Notes: generated from the letters alone by a model not told the origin. Counted from the stretch's first letter, positions 1-13,110 are shown. The stretch is DNA of 64,000 bases from Sorex araneus (GCF_027595985.1 NC_073313.1:84922899-84986898); one strand, 5' to 3'. Program-made: numbers and translations.

Positions 1-849
1 TGGTTGTTTTGCTTTGCTTATTGAAAGTAATAATTTTTTAAATATTAGCATTAAATTGCATTTAGAGAAAGACTCCCAAGTATTGTTTTTATTCTAGAAT
101 CTCTACATTTAGACATTCTAGTGTGTTTATTCACTCTGTCTCTTTCTCTAGCAAGTCTTCAATGTCATTAATGAGATTTTGAAAACTGAGTCTTTAAGCA
201 AAATGACTAATAATTAAAGGAAACAAAATTCTAGAGTAATTTCATTTTATTATAACACTGACAATAAAACAATCCCAGTTGGTGATAAATTATATGACAT
301 TATTTAAAGTTCTACTGCATATATATTTATATATATTTATAAGTGTGTGTGTTTGTGTGTCTGTAATTCTTGAACAACACAGGATTGAAATAACCAGATC
401 CACTTATAAAGTGCCCAGATCTTCTTACAACTTATGGTTTAATAAAACAATATATTACTGCTAATGCATTTTCTCTTCCTTATTATTTTATTGCTAACAT
501 TTTCTGTGTAACTTGCATTATTGTGAGAATACATAATATGTAACATGCAAAATATGTGCACATTTGTAGGATTACATAGCCTCATGTAGTTTAGATTTAT
601 TGGGTTACTCCCGTCACAGTGCTCCAATTCCTCTGTGTTTATTTATAGCTTCTTTCTTAGTGTTCAGTTGACTTGTAAATATTGTTTTTCTCTTCTCCTT
701 GAGTCCTTTGCATAGTTTATTCAGAGCAATGTCCTTTTTGTATGACACAGGAAGACTTAGCAAATGCTATGCTTTTGTAACCTGGGAGTCATTTGACTCT
801 ACATGATATTTTCCTCCTGGGCATCTATTCTCTCAACCTAAGCCTCAGC

Positions 850-1600
850 TGCCCTTACTTCCTAGCACCCTCAAAAGCAAGGTCCCGACGAGGGACGAGA
901 TGGACCCAGGGCAAGCGGTGAGTTGTGTGCTACCCTGGCATCGAGATGGGCCTGGCCAAAGTGCCTAATGCTTAACTATAAGTTAAGAGCTTGATCATGG
1001 ACAAATGTTGTCATGATCCAAACAGTGATAACTAGATTTGGACCCTGCTAGGGTGAGAAATAATTAATCTGGCCTGAGTGCTGTGATCTGAGCCTGTGGC
1101 AAGATGTTGCCAGGAGAGCTGCCTTGCAAGCCTCAATGTATCTCTTACTATGTCCATACAAAAATAACTAGTATTAAGATGTTAATGAGTGTTTGGACTA
1201 AGGAAAGGGGAAAAACACTTTAAGAGTCAGGAAGGACTTTGGAATGCACAGCCTTCAGGAAGGGCTTTCTTATGTTGATTTTGCTACCTGGCTGTGTGTA
1301 ACCTAGGGGCAAGGGCGAGAGAGGAAAAGGGGAGGAGAGAGATGTGAGAGGGGCTACTGCAGTAGATCCAGAGAGAGGACGGACAGAGCTGGGAGTGTGG
1401 GAGATGAGAAAGATGGAAGATTGAATAAACGGTAACTAATCAGCAACCAGCTTGGTGCTCGTTCTTCCTTCGCCTGCCCTTGGCCAACGGCCGTCCTGAT
1501 CCAGCCCATACACAGCGGTTCCAGAGCACCAAAAGCCAGCGGCGAGACAGAGCCGCCCCGAGAGCCGGGGAGTGCACACGCCCTTCGGCGTGCCTTAGTT
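850..1600 (+). mobile_element. LTR-like segment (probable solo LTR)
   Basis: A compositionally distinct block. It has a purine-rich stretch, then AATAAA at 1424-1429, and a GC- and pyrimidine-rich end like an R-U5 region. I could not find matching TG/CA ends or a target duplication, and no internal retroviral genes are present. Probably a lineage-specific endogenous retroviral solo LTR; limits approximate. Confidence 0.45.
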
Positions 1601-1691
1601 TTTTACACGCATTAACAGTTTATGTTATCAAAATCCATAAGGTTATTGTTAAAGGAAGTAATTAAGTTCAAGTGACTCAAAAGTTAAATGT

Positions 1692-1795
1692 GGGGTTGAA
1701 GTGATAGTACAGAGTTTAATGAGTTTAACTTGCATGCAGCTAACTCACGTTTAATCCCTGGCACCACATGGACCCCAATCATAAGAAGCTACACT
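1692..1795 (+). mobile_element. SOR-type SINE, class B, diverged
   Basis: GAAGTGATAGTACAGAG matches the tRNA-Ala-like A-box region, followed by a degraded B-box and CTGGCACCACATGG. Truncated at the 3' end. Confidence 0.6.
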
Positions 1796-2239
1796 GAAAT
1801 ACCATTGATATGGTAATATCCCTATCCCTTACCCCCAAAATTGTAATGTGGATTTTTACTGCACAGGGTTTGGTTCCCTAACCCCCAACATTGTTCAAGG
1901 ATCAACTGTGTCCATGTAAATATACACAAACATATTTGTGTGTGTGTATATATATATATGTATATACTTTTCTATGAACCATAAAGATTAAAGTGAAAAT
2001 ATAGTTTGGGGTATATCATTATATATACATACATAAACATCACAATATTTCTAATTCTTCATATTAACATTCCTTGGTTTTGACTGGAAATATAGTAGTA
2101 GTTTTGCCTTTCACGGCCTATTTCATGAATGAGTTTATAGATTCCATGATTATTACAATTTTTCTTTCTTCTTTTTAAAATTTTAATTCAGTTAATTATT
2201 TAAAATTTCAAGTTCTTTCTATGTAGAAGATACTGAATG

Positions 2240-2585
2240 CAAGGTTTGGAATCAGAAGCACTAGATTCAAATTGCAGTTCTATTGCTGAATACACTGTGT
2301 GTTCTTGGGCAAGTTCCTTGACCTCTCTAGGCTTCAGCTTGCTCATGTGTAAGAAAGATACAACTAGCTACATATCTTTCTTAAAGCAGTGTCTGGCTCG
2401 CTCAGCATTCAACAAATGTTCCTGTTGTTTTTCGGCTGCCCTTTCTGCTATTGCTCCTGTTGCTGTATGAATTCCACAGAAGGGTTGTGAAGGTAAATAT
2501 GACAATGTATAGAAAATGTTTAACATTGTGCCCAGCAAATGATAAGCCTATAAATGATAGTTGCTATTGTTAGCATTTATTTTGG
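2240..2585 (+). repeat. MIR SINE
   Basis: Typical MIR core: GGAATCAGA, TTCAAAT, then TTGGGCAAGTTCCTTGACCT and the tail GGGTTGTGAAGG...GTGCCCAGCAAATGATAAG, with inserted sequence between core and tail. The open frame across it is chance. Confidence 0.75.
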
Positions 2586-2689
2586 TTAAGCAGAAGATAT
2601 ATATATAAATAAGTAAATAACCCTTTTTACTAAGAAAACTAACCCTCTAGTATTTATAGCTGCCAGATTAATCAGAACATATTTCAGAG

Positions 2690-2945
2690 TTCTGTTCAAA
2701 TGTGACTGTATGCATGAAGCTTTCACTGATCCCCTTAGCTGGAACGAATACTAAGAATACTGCGCTCGACTAAATTTCCATGACCCCTTTTGCCCAACTC
2801 TTCTTATCAAAATTTAAGCACAGTGTACTTTTGTTTTCATTTGTTTACATATCCTTGTCCTACTTCTGATATTTAGTTACTAGAAGGACACTGAACGTGT
2901 TGCATTAATATTTTAGCACTCAACATACCCAGGGAGTTGCATTAT
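2690..2945 (+). repeat. L2 LINE 3' end
   Basis: CTTTCACTGATCCCCTTAG, a pyrimidine-rich block with TTGCCCAACTC, TTTGTTTACAT and an ACTAGAAGGACA-like end match the L2 3'UTR layout. Confidence 0.6.
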
Positions 2946-2999
2946 TTTGTACTTCTTTCCTTCCATTTAATTCCACTTAATATTTCAGAATGCATTGTT

Positions 3000-4480
3000 T
3001 ATGGTTGGATATGCAGTAGGTTGGTTAAAAGAATAAGCACTGGCGCAAGAATATCTTTGTCTATCTCATATTGATTTCAAATATATATAACAAACTATTT
3101 CTTGTGATCACTAGATCAAATTTCCACTTCGTTTTTTGTCTGTGCTAAGTTCTACTTGGTAACTTTTTGGAGCCATATTAAAGCTATTTCAAGTGGGATT
3201 CTTTCATGGTGTACATATTTTTAAAATATTGTCATGCTTTGCCCAGGATAGTCACAGAACTTCCACAGCAAGTGCTCCTTGTTGAAGTACAGAGTTATTA
3301 ATAATGGCAAGTCATTTGGATACTTTAATTAGTATCCAGTACTATTTCCATTAGTGAATATGTATTTTTAACATCATAATGCCTAACAACAATTACAGTG
3401 TAGATTCCCTTGGCACTGCAACTTCTGGAAAATGTGATCCAAGGTTTTTGAAGAGTTTGTTAAAATGCTTTCAGATATTCTGCAGGTAAAGTTCACATGT
3501 TTAATCCAAAAGATATTTATTTTTAAGGGTCAAACTTTTCCACAACTACTTATTAAACACGTAGAAGACTTTCTATAATCTTTCTCCAACACATATAATT
3601 CTCCTCTCCAACTTATTTATTTAATTATGAATGAAGGATGTCAAGGAAAGATTTAACAGGATCATCAAAAAAATCTCTTCTGAGTCATGAACTGCCTAGA
3701 CACTATTAAATGACATTTAAAAAATTCAGTGACCATAGTTTATAGCAAATGCTAGTTCTCTATTTTTAATTATGGGAATGGTAAACTTATAAAAACAACT
3801 TTTCAAGCATTTGGCAGTATATTTAGGAAGATATTTTGTAAAAAATAATTCCCCACTATTTAATGTGTGTTTTTTTCTATTTTCATCATTGATATAACCT
3901 CAGAACTAGAAATTAAAGGAGGTATGAAATACTTTTTTTGGTAATTATACAAATGAGTAAATCTTATTTGCTTAAGATGTCATAGTGCCAAAATACTCTG
4001 AACACTAAAAACTATTTTAAATCTGCAGACACCAAACAGCTCTTCTAATTTTATTAGGTGAATCCAATTCAGTAGTCACACAAATTTTTTGAAGCAATTT
4101 TGTGTACCACTGAGTATTCAGATGAAATCATCTTTTGCATTTGAAATTATTGAGCCTAATTTTTATTTTCTTTTTTCTTATATGTACTATAGTCCTCTGT
4201 AGTACATTAAGAGTTATATTTTTGGACATAAGACAGAACCAGATTTGAAAATTACCAAACCTCTGAACAGGGTCAGCCATTTCATACATGGGTATGTAAT
4301 ACCCACGTAACTCTAATTGTAGTTCCCCATATCCGGTTTTTGTTTACTTTTGAAACAGAAACCTGAACTACTTGGAGCATGAATAAGAGGGACAGGTGGA
4401 CTGTCAGCTCAAAAAGTGGCCTCTGAACTCTGTCCCTGAGGATCTGTGCCCAGGATAGCATGACTAACATCAGGGACCAT
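3000..4480. other. No recognised feature
   Basis: AT-rich, apparently single-copy sequence; no splice-framed exon or known repeat seen. The same holds for 1-850 and 4800-5270. Confidence 0.5.
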
Positions 4481-4569
4481 TAGAAGCTAGAGAAGGTCAT
4501 TTTCTGCTTGGTTAGAAGCCCTCCCTTCAGATCTAGATCATGACCTGGCTTTTCAATTTGGCACAAATA

Positions 4570-4725
4570 AGAAATGTTACTAAAAAGTGCTAAGGGGCAC
4601 ACATGGTCCTTAATGATCTGGCTCCTGTCCATTCCTCAAGCTTCATTTCCAGCAACTTTCCACAAACCTTGTACTGACATATTATGTACTTCTTTGCTCT
4701 GTGTATTTTTTTCAAAAACAATGAA
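4570..4725 (+). repeat. L2 LINE fragment
   Basis: AATGATCTGGCTCCTGTCC followed by CTCAAGCTTCATTTCCAGC matches the conserved L2 stretch that reads like GATCTGGCCCCTGCC...CTCATCTC. Confidence 0.6.
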
Positions 4726-5284
4726 TCATACAGTGAAAGTCAGGGAGATATCATGTGGGCGCAGTAAAATAATTTGAAGAAATAAGCATCACTGTGCCTA
4801 ATGAGAGTCTGAGAGTTTGAGTTTCGAGAATGTAGATGAAGAACATCCTAATTATTGCCGGTCTGAATTAAATATTTTATTCTTTTTATTTCCATAATGA
4901 CTAGTTTGATGTTCTGTCTTTCACAGCTTACCATTTTCTGTATTATACTTGTCTGTGAACATGGATACATGCCCCACTGGATTATAATCCTCCAGGCAGA
5001 GTTTTTCTCTCTTTTTGTCACACTCTGGGTAAAAAACACAAATATATAGCATTTAATTGATTAAAAATAGATACTATGCTATAGAACCTAAAATATTTGG
5101 AACCTTTGCTAATTTGGGACCTTTACAAATTTCTCCCTCCTCATCACTGTTGTGTTTTCATTCTACCATTTACATTAATCTAAATCACAGTTACTATTGG
5201 AAGGAGATAATTTTAAAATAACATGGTGAGGTTGCGGCTAACAGAGAGTTCTATATTCAGAATTAACTTGCAGTTATTGAATAC

Positions 5285-5410
5285 TTATTTCACTGATGAG
5301 GAGATGGAGACTCAAATAACTTTCAGTATCTTGCCAAATGTCACACGATTACACAGCTAGTAAGAGGCTCTGCCAGCAGTGAAACTCAAGCCCTCTGACA
5401 CAAAGTCAAA
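5285..5410 (-). repeat. MIR SINE, antisense
   Basis: GATGAGGAGATGGAGACTCA, then CTTGCCAAATGTCACACGAT and ACACAGCTAGTAAGAGG are the reverse complement of the MIR core. Confidence 0.75.
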
Positions 5411-6119
5411 ATACCTTTCCAAAACACTAAAAGGAACTCTTCTTACTCTGTATAATTCTAATGTACCTAGTCACTTAATCAGAAACATATTTAGTCGACC
5501 CTCAGTCAGGAAAGATCTGAATATTCTGAACACAAAAAGCTCATTTCATGTATATATTTATTTACATGGTTATGTATTTGTAATTACATTTGCATTATGT
5601 TTGTGTGCGTGTTTGTATATTTATGAATTTGGGTATTTAGCATACTTATGTATTTATATCTCTGTGTTTATTTTTTATTTATGCATTTATGTATTTTTTC
5701 ATCTTACCTATAAGGCTATGAAATGCTTACTCCCAATACTATTATAGGAGAACACATCTATTAATTATGCTTTAATTTATTATAGCACTTCTGAGAATTT
5801 CAGCATGAAATTTGATTAAAAGACCTAGTTCTTTTTTTAAGCAAGATAGTTTTTATTGAAAGAAATTTTTTTAGAAAGACATGAGGAAAGAGAAGGAAAA
5901 TATGTGTTCTAGAGAGAACAGTGGCTTCTCCAGAGTGGAAAAGCAGAAAGAGAGAAGTACGTGTTCAAGGCAAACACAGGCTTTAAAAAGCAAGCCCAAA
6001 AGGACCCAGTTCTTGAGCTTCTGGGAGAAAAGGACAAAAAGAGAGCAGCTTTGTTCAGAATCAAATTGCCTAGCTTCAGAAATATCTCAAAGCTAACAGA
6101 AGCTGTAGCTATGAGAGCA

Positions 6120-7220
6120 GGAAAAAGGAAAACAAAAACTAAAACGAACTAAGCTACAAAAAGGACGAGAAAATGGTGAAAACAAGCTTAGGAGCAAACA
6201 GGAAGGACTGTGATACCACAGAGGAACCAGGGGCTTCAGAGAGTTCAAGAGATCTAGCTAGCTTGGACGAGCAGCAGGGAGGATCCAGAGAAAGGACCAG
6301 TATGAGGGAGATGACATTTTCCACCCTAAAAGTGACAAAAACAATGTATAAATTTTAAAATGCACACAAGAAAGATACATCAGAAACTACTGGGCACTGA
6401 TGAATGAGGTCACTGGATTGAAAGAAACCCTATGAAAGGAAAATTCCCAAATGTATACCATCAAAGACAGGATCAATACAAAAGAGTTATTGATAGAATG
6501 TTATTCTATATTGAGAGAGGAAACTTTAACAACCTTTAACAACCAAATTGAGCTTTAATCCACAAAAAACATAAGTAGTTTTAGGAAACTGGGACCAGAA
6601 TGATAGTACAGTGGGTAGGGTGCTTGACGTGCAGGCGACCTACCCAGGTTCCATCCTTGGCAACCCATATGGTCCGCCAATCCCTGCAGTAGTGATTCCT
6701 GAGTGTAGAGCCAGGAGTAATCCCTAAGCATGACTGAGTGTGGCTTCTAAACAAAAATGTCTTATTAAAGAGCTTTGCACATTACAAGAAAATATAGATT
6801 TTGAATACATTTCAAAGAAACATAATATTTGTATATCTGGCATCCCTAGAAGGTGCAGCAAATGAGAATACCCTTGAACCCATTATTAAGGAAAATTATT
6901 GGAAAAATATTTTTTCATAGCTAAACACATTTCTCAGCTTAACAGAGAGAAAATTAGAGGTCCCCACTGAAATTTGATTCTCAATGTCCAAAGAATATAA
7001 TTGTACAGTTCTTAAACTTGAAAAGAAAAGAAATCATCCTACAAGCTGTTCAGAAATAAAAAGAACTGATTGTCAACAACTTAAAGATAAGGCTCACACC
7101 TGACAATGCCTTAGATACAGAGGAAGAGAGGCAAAGTTGGGGCAAGGTCTACTACTTGCTGAAGTTCCTAGATCTAAAGTCCTCAGTTAACTATCCAGTC
7201 AAGTTCTCCTCACTTGAAGA
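6120..7220 (+). repeat. Possible old L1/HAL1 ORF1-region fragments
   Basis: A-rich sequence with ATACCACAGAGGAACCAG and, near 7020-7120, an AAAGAAATCATCCTACAAGC...AAGGCTCACACCTGAC layout resembling the RNA-binding part of L1 ORF1. No intact reading frame. Interrupted by a SINE at about 6590-6760. Identification tentative. Confidence 0.35.
6588..6765 (+). mobile_element. SOR-type SINE, class B
   Basis: A-box region ATGATAGTACAGTGGGTAGG, B-box CAGGTTCCATCC, tRNA-Ala-like acceptor TTGGCAACCCATATGG, then the CCAGGAGTAATCCCTAAGCA body and an A-rich tail. Confidence 0.85.
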
Positions 7221-7236
7221 TGAGAGAGGAATCTTT

Positions 7237-7561
7237 TTTTAAAAAATTTATTTTATTTATTTTTAATTAGTGAATCACCAGTAAACCCATTAGTAAACCC
7301 AGCATCCCTCCCACCCTCCCCAATCCCATCTCCCCCCACCCCACCCTGCCACTGTGGCATGGAATTCCCTTCTGTTCTCTCTCTCTAATTAGCTGTTGTG
7401 GTCTGCAATAAAGGTGTTGAGTGGCCACTGTGCTCAGTCTCTAGCCCTCATTCAGCCCGCAACACCCTTCCCCGGCATGGCCTTGACTTCCATGGAGTCA
7501 ACCTCCTGGTACTTATTTCTACAATTCTTGGGTGTTAGTCTCCCACTCTGTTATTCTATAT
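7237..7561 (-). mobile_element. 5'-truncated L1 3' end, antisense, with target duplication
   Basis: Opens with the antisense poly(A) (TTTAAAAAATTTATTTT), then the pyrimidine-rich complement of the L1 3'UTR, sharing CTCTCT/CCACTGTG blocks with the L1 at 7690. Flanked by identical 16-bp duplications TGAGAGAGGAATCTTT (7221-7236 and 7562-7577). Confidence 0.85.
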
Positions 7562-7689
7562 TGAGAGAGGAATCTTTAACAATCAAGAAGACTTTGAGAC
7601 AAAACTCCAAAATTACTGGCTTGACTTCAAATAGTTGCAGACCAGGGCAAGCATGTTTCTAGAGATAAGCAATTAAAATTATTATAAAT

Positions 7690-8275
7690 TCAAGTTTGTT
7701 TTTTTATTATTTATTTATTTTTTAATTGGTGAGGATACAGTGAGGGTACAGTTACAGATCACACATTTTAATGCTTGTTTTTCCCTCGTGCAATGTTTGA
7801 GAGCCCATCCCTCCACCAGTGTCCATTCTCCACCACTTAGGAACCCAGTATCCCTCCCACCCCCCTATACCATCCCCCCCACCCCACTCCGCCTCTGTGG
7901 CAGAGCATTCCAATTTGTTCTCTCTCCTTTTGGGTGTTGTGGTTTGCAATAGGGGTTTTGAGTGGCCATCATGTTCAGTCTCTAGTCTACTTTCAGCGTG
8001 CATCTCCCTCCCCGCTCAGGATTTCCAATCACATTTTACTTGGTGTTCCCTTCTCTATCTGGGATGACTTTCCCCCAGCATGTGAGGCTAGCTTCCAAGC
8101 CATGGAGCCAACCTCCTGGTATTATATACTACTATTCTTGGGTATTAGTCTCCTATTCTGCCATTTTATATTCCACAGATGAGTGCAATCTTTCTATGTC
8201 TGTCGTCCCTCTCTTTCTGGCTCATTTCACTTAGCATGATACTTTCCATGTTGATCCACTTATATGCAAAGTTCA
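7690..8275 (-). mobile_element. L1 3' end, antisense
   Basis: Starts with T-rich tail (TTTATTTATTTTTTAATTGGTG), then CACCAGTGTCCATTCTCC and CTCCCACCCCCC, the complement of the L1 3'UTR at 30847 and 62740. Ends with CTCATTTCACTTAGCATGAT, complement of the end of L1 ORF2. The four overlapping open frames here are chance products of this repeat. Confidence 0.8.
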
Positions 8276-10315
8276 TGTAAAGTTAAGTTTCTTGATTAAA
8301 TTTTTATGCCATGATAAGTCGTAACAATTGTTGATTGGTGTAAAATGTGATATTGACTGAATTGTTAAGTATCTCTGTATAAAACTGTATATATACGTAC
8401 ATGTATATATGTGTATATATACATACATATGTCTCTATATGCATATATATATATATGGGAGTGTAAAAATATATAAGGGAAGAAAGAAAGTGAAGAATGG
8501 GAGTATAAACATATATAAGGGAAGAGAGAAAGTGAAAACAAAAGAAAATGAAAAGGTGACATTATCCTAGGGTTCAAAATAAGTAAAACTTGAAGAAATA
8601 CATATACCTTGAAATGATTGTCTATAAATGTCTATTTGTAGAAACATTATAAACAGTGGTTGATGTTGCAGTGATGTGTTAATAAATTACTAATTTGTGT
8701 TGTTCTTGCAGTTTTGGACATCTCCATCTAACTTCAATGATATAATTGATTAATCATAACAATAAATGGAGCTAAAAGAACTCAATTGTTCACTGTTATA
8801 CTTTCCTTTGGACAAGTGATTAAAATTCCCAAGTAGCATTCCCTAGCCATCCTCCCCCATTGGCCATGAAAATGCCTACAATTTGGACACACAGGAGGCT
8901 AGTCAGATTGAAACAGAAAAAAGCTTTCCTGGCACTGAAACTTTAAAGCATTCTGCTTGAATCAGACCTACACTGTTCATAGGAGCCACTTTACAAGTTT
9001 AGCCCAGGCAATGGGACTGAGCCCTTTTTCCTTCTGGGGCCATTAACCTTATCCAACACATGAAAGTGGGACACCAAAAGACTTTTTAACCCACCCTCCA
9101 AGCCTTTCTTTATTGGATGTCTTTTCTTATGCCCTTTACCCAACGTACTCAGTTGCACACAACATGCAAGTACACATGTAGCTTGTTTCTGTTTCTCATA
9201 AAGAAAATGCATCTTGTGGTGCTAGGAAGATTGTTATTTTGGGACAATGGACCAGTAATTTACCATTTTTGTAAATGGTGCATGAGCCAAACAGAACGTT
9301 GTATCCTTATTAGATCGGAACACAACAAAACCTCATCTTCTCTATTTACCCATAAAGCTTAAGCTAAATTCACCCTGGTTATCACACTGTTTATTTTCTT
9401 ATCTTTGAGACCAGAACTCTGATCATAAAGACCTCTATATGACGTTTGGCTCACAATCCCTTATAGCTCACAACAAATGTTTTGATTAAATAAATTTCTG
9501 TTCTGGTTCAACACTTGCATTTGATTTATTCTTGGAATCTTCCTGCACAGTCCTAAAAATGCCCTCAGCTTAGCTTCTGGAAGTGACAATACCCCAAACT
9601 GTACCCTTAATTGAATTGCTTGACAAAGGGTATTTTGAAACCTGAGCTCTGTATGTGGGACTCTTTTTATGTCCAAAAGCAGTTACTTCCCACTTCTGAA
9701 GCACAGCACCCCAGTAGGTCTATCTGATTGAGCTACTTCAGTCTCCCAGAAGAACATCATGAGTCTCAACCTTCGTTCCTTGTTTCCATACTCCACATAT
9801 ACTTTCCATTGCAGAAGCGGATGATCAATAAAACTTACTTGGGGAGTGGGAAGGGCTTATTAAGCATACAACCTTTCAATGTACCAGAGATCTGACACCG
9901 TTCATTTGTGATTTAGCATAGCAATGAAGAGAGGAAGGAGTGTGAAACACAATGCTCCTCACTTTTTGGGGAGTGTACAAAAATTATCTGGATGCTTGAT
10001 TGTTTGGAAAGATTCCAGAAGAATGTACTGAAACATCAAAAATAGAGGAACATGGTTTTCTAGTGAATATTTAACGAGTAGCTTTCTAAGTAGTGAAAAG
10101 TACTGATTTTCAGTATTTGCTTATTCCATGGGTCAATTCTCTGGCCATGGTAAAATTACAAATCACCAATGTAACATTTTTGAATACCAACTTGAGATAT
10201 GATGGGTACCTATGGCTCTCTCGAGCCAGTACTAGCCAGCTCCAACACATCACTGGGTTGAAGTTAGCGTTACCCTGTGATTTTGTGGTCATATATGTTT
10301 AGGTCCAAAACAGAA
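8276..10315. other. No recognised feature
   Basis: AT-rich intergenic DNA with a TA-rich simple repeat at about 8380-8460. I see no exon, RNA gene or clear repeat here. Confidence 0.5.
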
Positions 10316-10535
10316 TTCACCCTATGACCAGTTAGTACAGGAGTTAAGGTGCATGTTTGATATGCAGCTAATCCTGCTTCAATTATTAGTACCACATGAT
10401 TTCCCAGAGAATTGCCAAAAACAGTTCTAGAGGCCTCTAAGCACTGTTGGGATGTTCCCTGAGACCCCAAGCACTACCAGTGTTTCCTGGGTAATCCCTG
10501 GCTTCAGGACCCTAATACTCAGGTCACTGAATACC
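10316..10535 (+). mobile_element. SOR-type SINE, class B, highly diverged
   Basis: Recognisable order: GTTAGTACAGGAGTTAAGG, CAGCTAATCCTGCTTCAATT, then AGCACTACCAGTG...GGGTAATCCCTGGC. Older than most SINEs here. Confidence 0.45.
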
Positions 10536-11619
10536 TAGTGCAGTTGGCCTAGAATCTCTGGAAGGGCACTTGCACCACACAAAATTATCCTCAACTAAAT
10601 TCAACCATCCTTTTCATATGCCAGGTCCTTGGTATTTCACCTCCTTTGAGAACCACTTTATTGAAGCTTTGTGCGGGCTCCTCTGGGTCCCAAAACCAGT
10701 TTTCTCTTGCCCATTTTTCTCTCAATATTTCGAATTAGGAGAGCTTGGAAGTTTTTCTTACAAATCATTTTAGCCAACCTCTATACTTCACCACACTCCC
10801 CACCTCAATGTGTACAGTAAGTACTCAGTAAAATAATGTTTATGTTATAATGTCATGTTCTTTCAATTTAGAAGAAAAAATATTCTTCATCAAGAGCTTA
10901 TAATTCATAGGAGGTAATTCTTAAGCTTTTAACAGGATGAACCCTCTTTTATTTGCCATATTCAAAGTGTAAATGTGATAACGGAATGGTCAAAGAATTT
11001 TTCTGGCATGACCACCAGCCTAGAGTAGGAGCTCTCATCCCTGCTCCTTCCTGTTTTTCTACCATTTCAAAAGGATGGAGAATAAGATGGAACCTTGTTA
11101 TTTTCAAAATATTCCACAAAAGTGGAAGTTTTAATACCAGTCAACTCTAGAGTAATAAATCAGGATAGAAGCTTGAGAGAGGGAGAGAAATATTCAGAGT
11201 CACAGCCTGTTAGATTCCCGAGGAAAGGTCAACAAAGCAGAGTCAACATAAAGAATTTCATCTCACTGAGTCCTAGCTCCAGATTCAACTGGCCCATGAA
11301 CTTTATGATACTGTGTCAGTCAAATTTTCTAGAGTGGTTGTCAAGAGAATTTTTCTCCTTTAGACAGGCTGAGAGTCTCAAGAACCACCAATCTAGCGAT
11401 AGATCTTTTAGTATCTCAGTCACTAGCCATCACTTGAATGAGGTAATTTTATGGATACTAATAGGTATCTTCACGACTCGTAGTGCCACACAGGGTTGTA
11501 ACTCAGTAGTAGAGTTGCATGTGTTGGGAACCTGGGAGCCACTACCAAGGATACTTTGCCCTGCTGTGCTAGACTAACAACTAAGGGCTGAGATTAAAAA
11601 AGAGATGCTGTTCAGGTTC

Positions 11620-11770
11620 AGTTGGGGATTTTGAGGGCCACAGTCACACTCAAGGATTACTCACAGCTCATTATGGATTTTATCCAGCAGTTCTCAGGGG
11701 TTCATGTGTGCCTATTCTAGCATTCAGTGCCTTGAACAGTGTTTCTTTGAGCTGCCTACCCAGTCCCAAA
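11620..11770 (-). mobile_element. Possible class B SINE, antisense, degraded
   Basis: CACACTCAAGGATTACTCAC and CAGTTCTCAGGGGTTCATG resemble the complement of the class B body; the tRNA head is not recognisable. Confidence 0.35.
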
Positions 11771-11829
11771 ACCCAGAATCTTTTTATGCTTCCACTGTTT
11801 TAAGTGACCAACATATTTTACCATTTCCT

Positions 11830-12120
11830 CTTAAATGTTGAGAGGAACCTTTGCTCTTTCTTCATTCCCTGTTTCTACTGGTCTCAAGAAGGGCAAACTA
11901 TTATCAATTCTCCATGACTTATTTACAGTTTGTGCTATTGCAATACTCTGACTCTCCTTGGCACCCACTTGACTCTGGCTATCTCCTACTCCTTTCTATC
12001 ACTGTCCATCCTTAGACTACAATCTCCTTAAAGTCAGGAACTTCTATTCTCTATGAATCATCAGCAGGATGGATAAAAGTACTCAACAAACATTTGCTGA
12101 ATTACTGGATATTTCCTGTG
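11830..12120 (+). repeat. L2 LINE 3' end
   Basis: TTAGACTACAATCTCCTTAAAG..AGGAACT and AGTACTCAACAAACATTTGCT are the characteristic L2 terminus. Confidence 0.65.
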
Positions 12121-12517
12121 TTCCAGACAGTACTGAATAGTTCAGAGGAATATTTTCATTTCAATCCTACCCCCAAAACTCTGTATCATATTACATACCA
12201 TTAGAAAAAAAAAACCTGTTTGCATTTTCTTCTATTGAATCACCATAAATAAACAAGGAAAAGTACTCTAAAAAGGAAAGTAATCTGTCTCCTTAACATA
12301 CATTTATATTCTTATGACTATCCTATGCCTTATGTGATAATCTACAGGATGCTATAATGTGTATTAACAGAGGATGTCAGAAAACCACATTTCATAGCAC
12401 CTAGTGCATGAAGATAGAGTATTCAAATTCCCCACTCAAATATATTGCTTTGTTTTTTATAGTTTTTAAAAATTTCAGTGTTTTCTGTATTCAACACTTT
12501 TGTTATTAAAAAATTCA

Positions 12518-12650
12518 TACAAATATGGGGCAAAAAGAACAGTATAGCAGATATGGAGTTTGCTTTGCATACAGAACAAGAGCAGAGCCAGTAGTAAGTC
12601 CAAGCACTGGCAGGTGTGGCCCAAACATCAAAAGTCAAATTCGTAAAAAG
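12518..12650 (+). mobile_element. SOR-type SINE, class B, internally deleted
   Basis: AGAACAGTATAGCAGATATGG head and GCAGGTGTGGCCCAAACATC tail; the B-box portion is missing. Confidence 0.6.
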
Positions 12651-12894
12651 AAACTGTTGTGACTTTTTAGAGCAAGCACAATTGAGTTCATTGAACACAA
12701 TGTTTTAATCATATCAGTCAGGAGCTTTGCTGATATCCTTTCCCATCATATCAAAAAAGTTTAAATTTTTGACTTTTTAAAATTTTAATGTCAACTAAAT
12801 TTAACATTCTATGACAGTCAGGAAATCTTTACAGGTTGATTAATAGTAGTAGTGATGGCTGGATAGTGGCGGTAAAAAGTGTCAGTTACTTATT

Positions 12895-13110
12895 AATGTT
12901 ATTGTTACCTATTTATTAAGTACCCAAAATGTACTGATCCTGTGTTGACACTTTCCCATCAAACAGCCCCTAGAAATGTGTAGTTTTTCTGCTTTTTCAG
13001 ATGGGATAGAGAGATTAACTTATTTACATGAAGTCATAGAGCTATCAAATAGTGGGAGCTGGTCTGAAACCCAAATTTCTGTGCCTCTAAAGTCAAGGCT
13101 TCTGTCCCAA
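12895..13110 (-). repeat. MIR SINE, antisense
   Basis: TTTTTCAGATGGGATAGAGA, AAGTCATAGAGCTATCAAAT and CTGAAACCCAAATTTCTGTG are the complement of MIR. A sense MIR-like tail follows at about 13135-13260. Confidence 0.65.

Noticed and set aside
7740..8234. Cluster of overlapping open frames on both strands
   Set aside because: They lie in the complement of an L1 3'UTR and do not correspond to L1 proteins.
11095..11577. 160-codon open frame
   Set aside because: No domain or composition typical of a protein; flanked by repeat relics, and the frame has no convincing start context.
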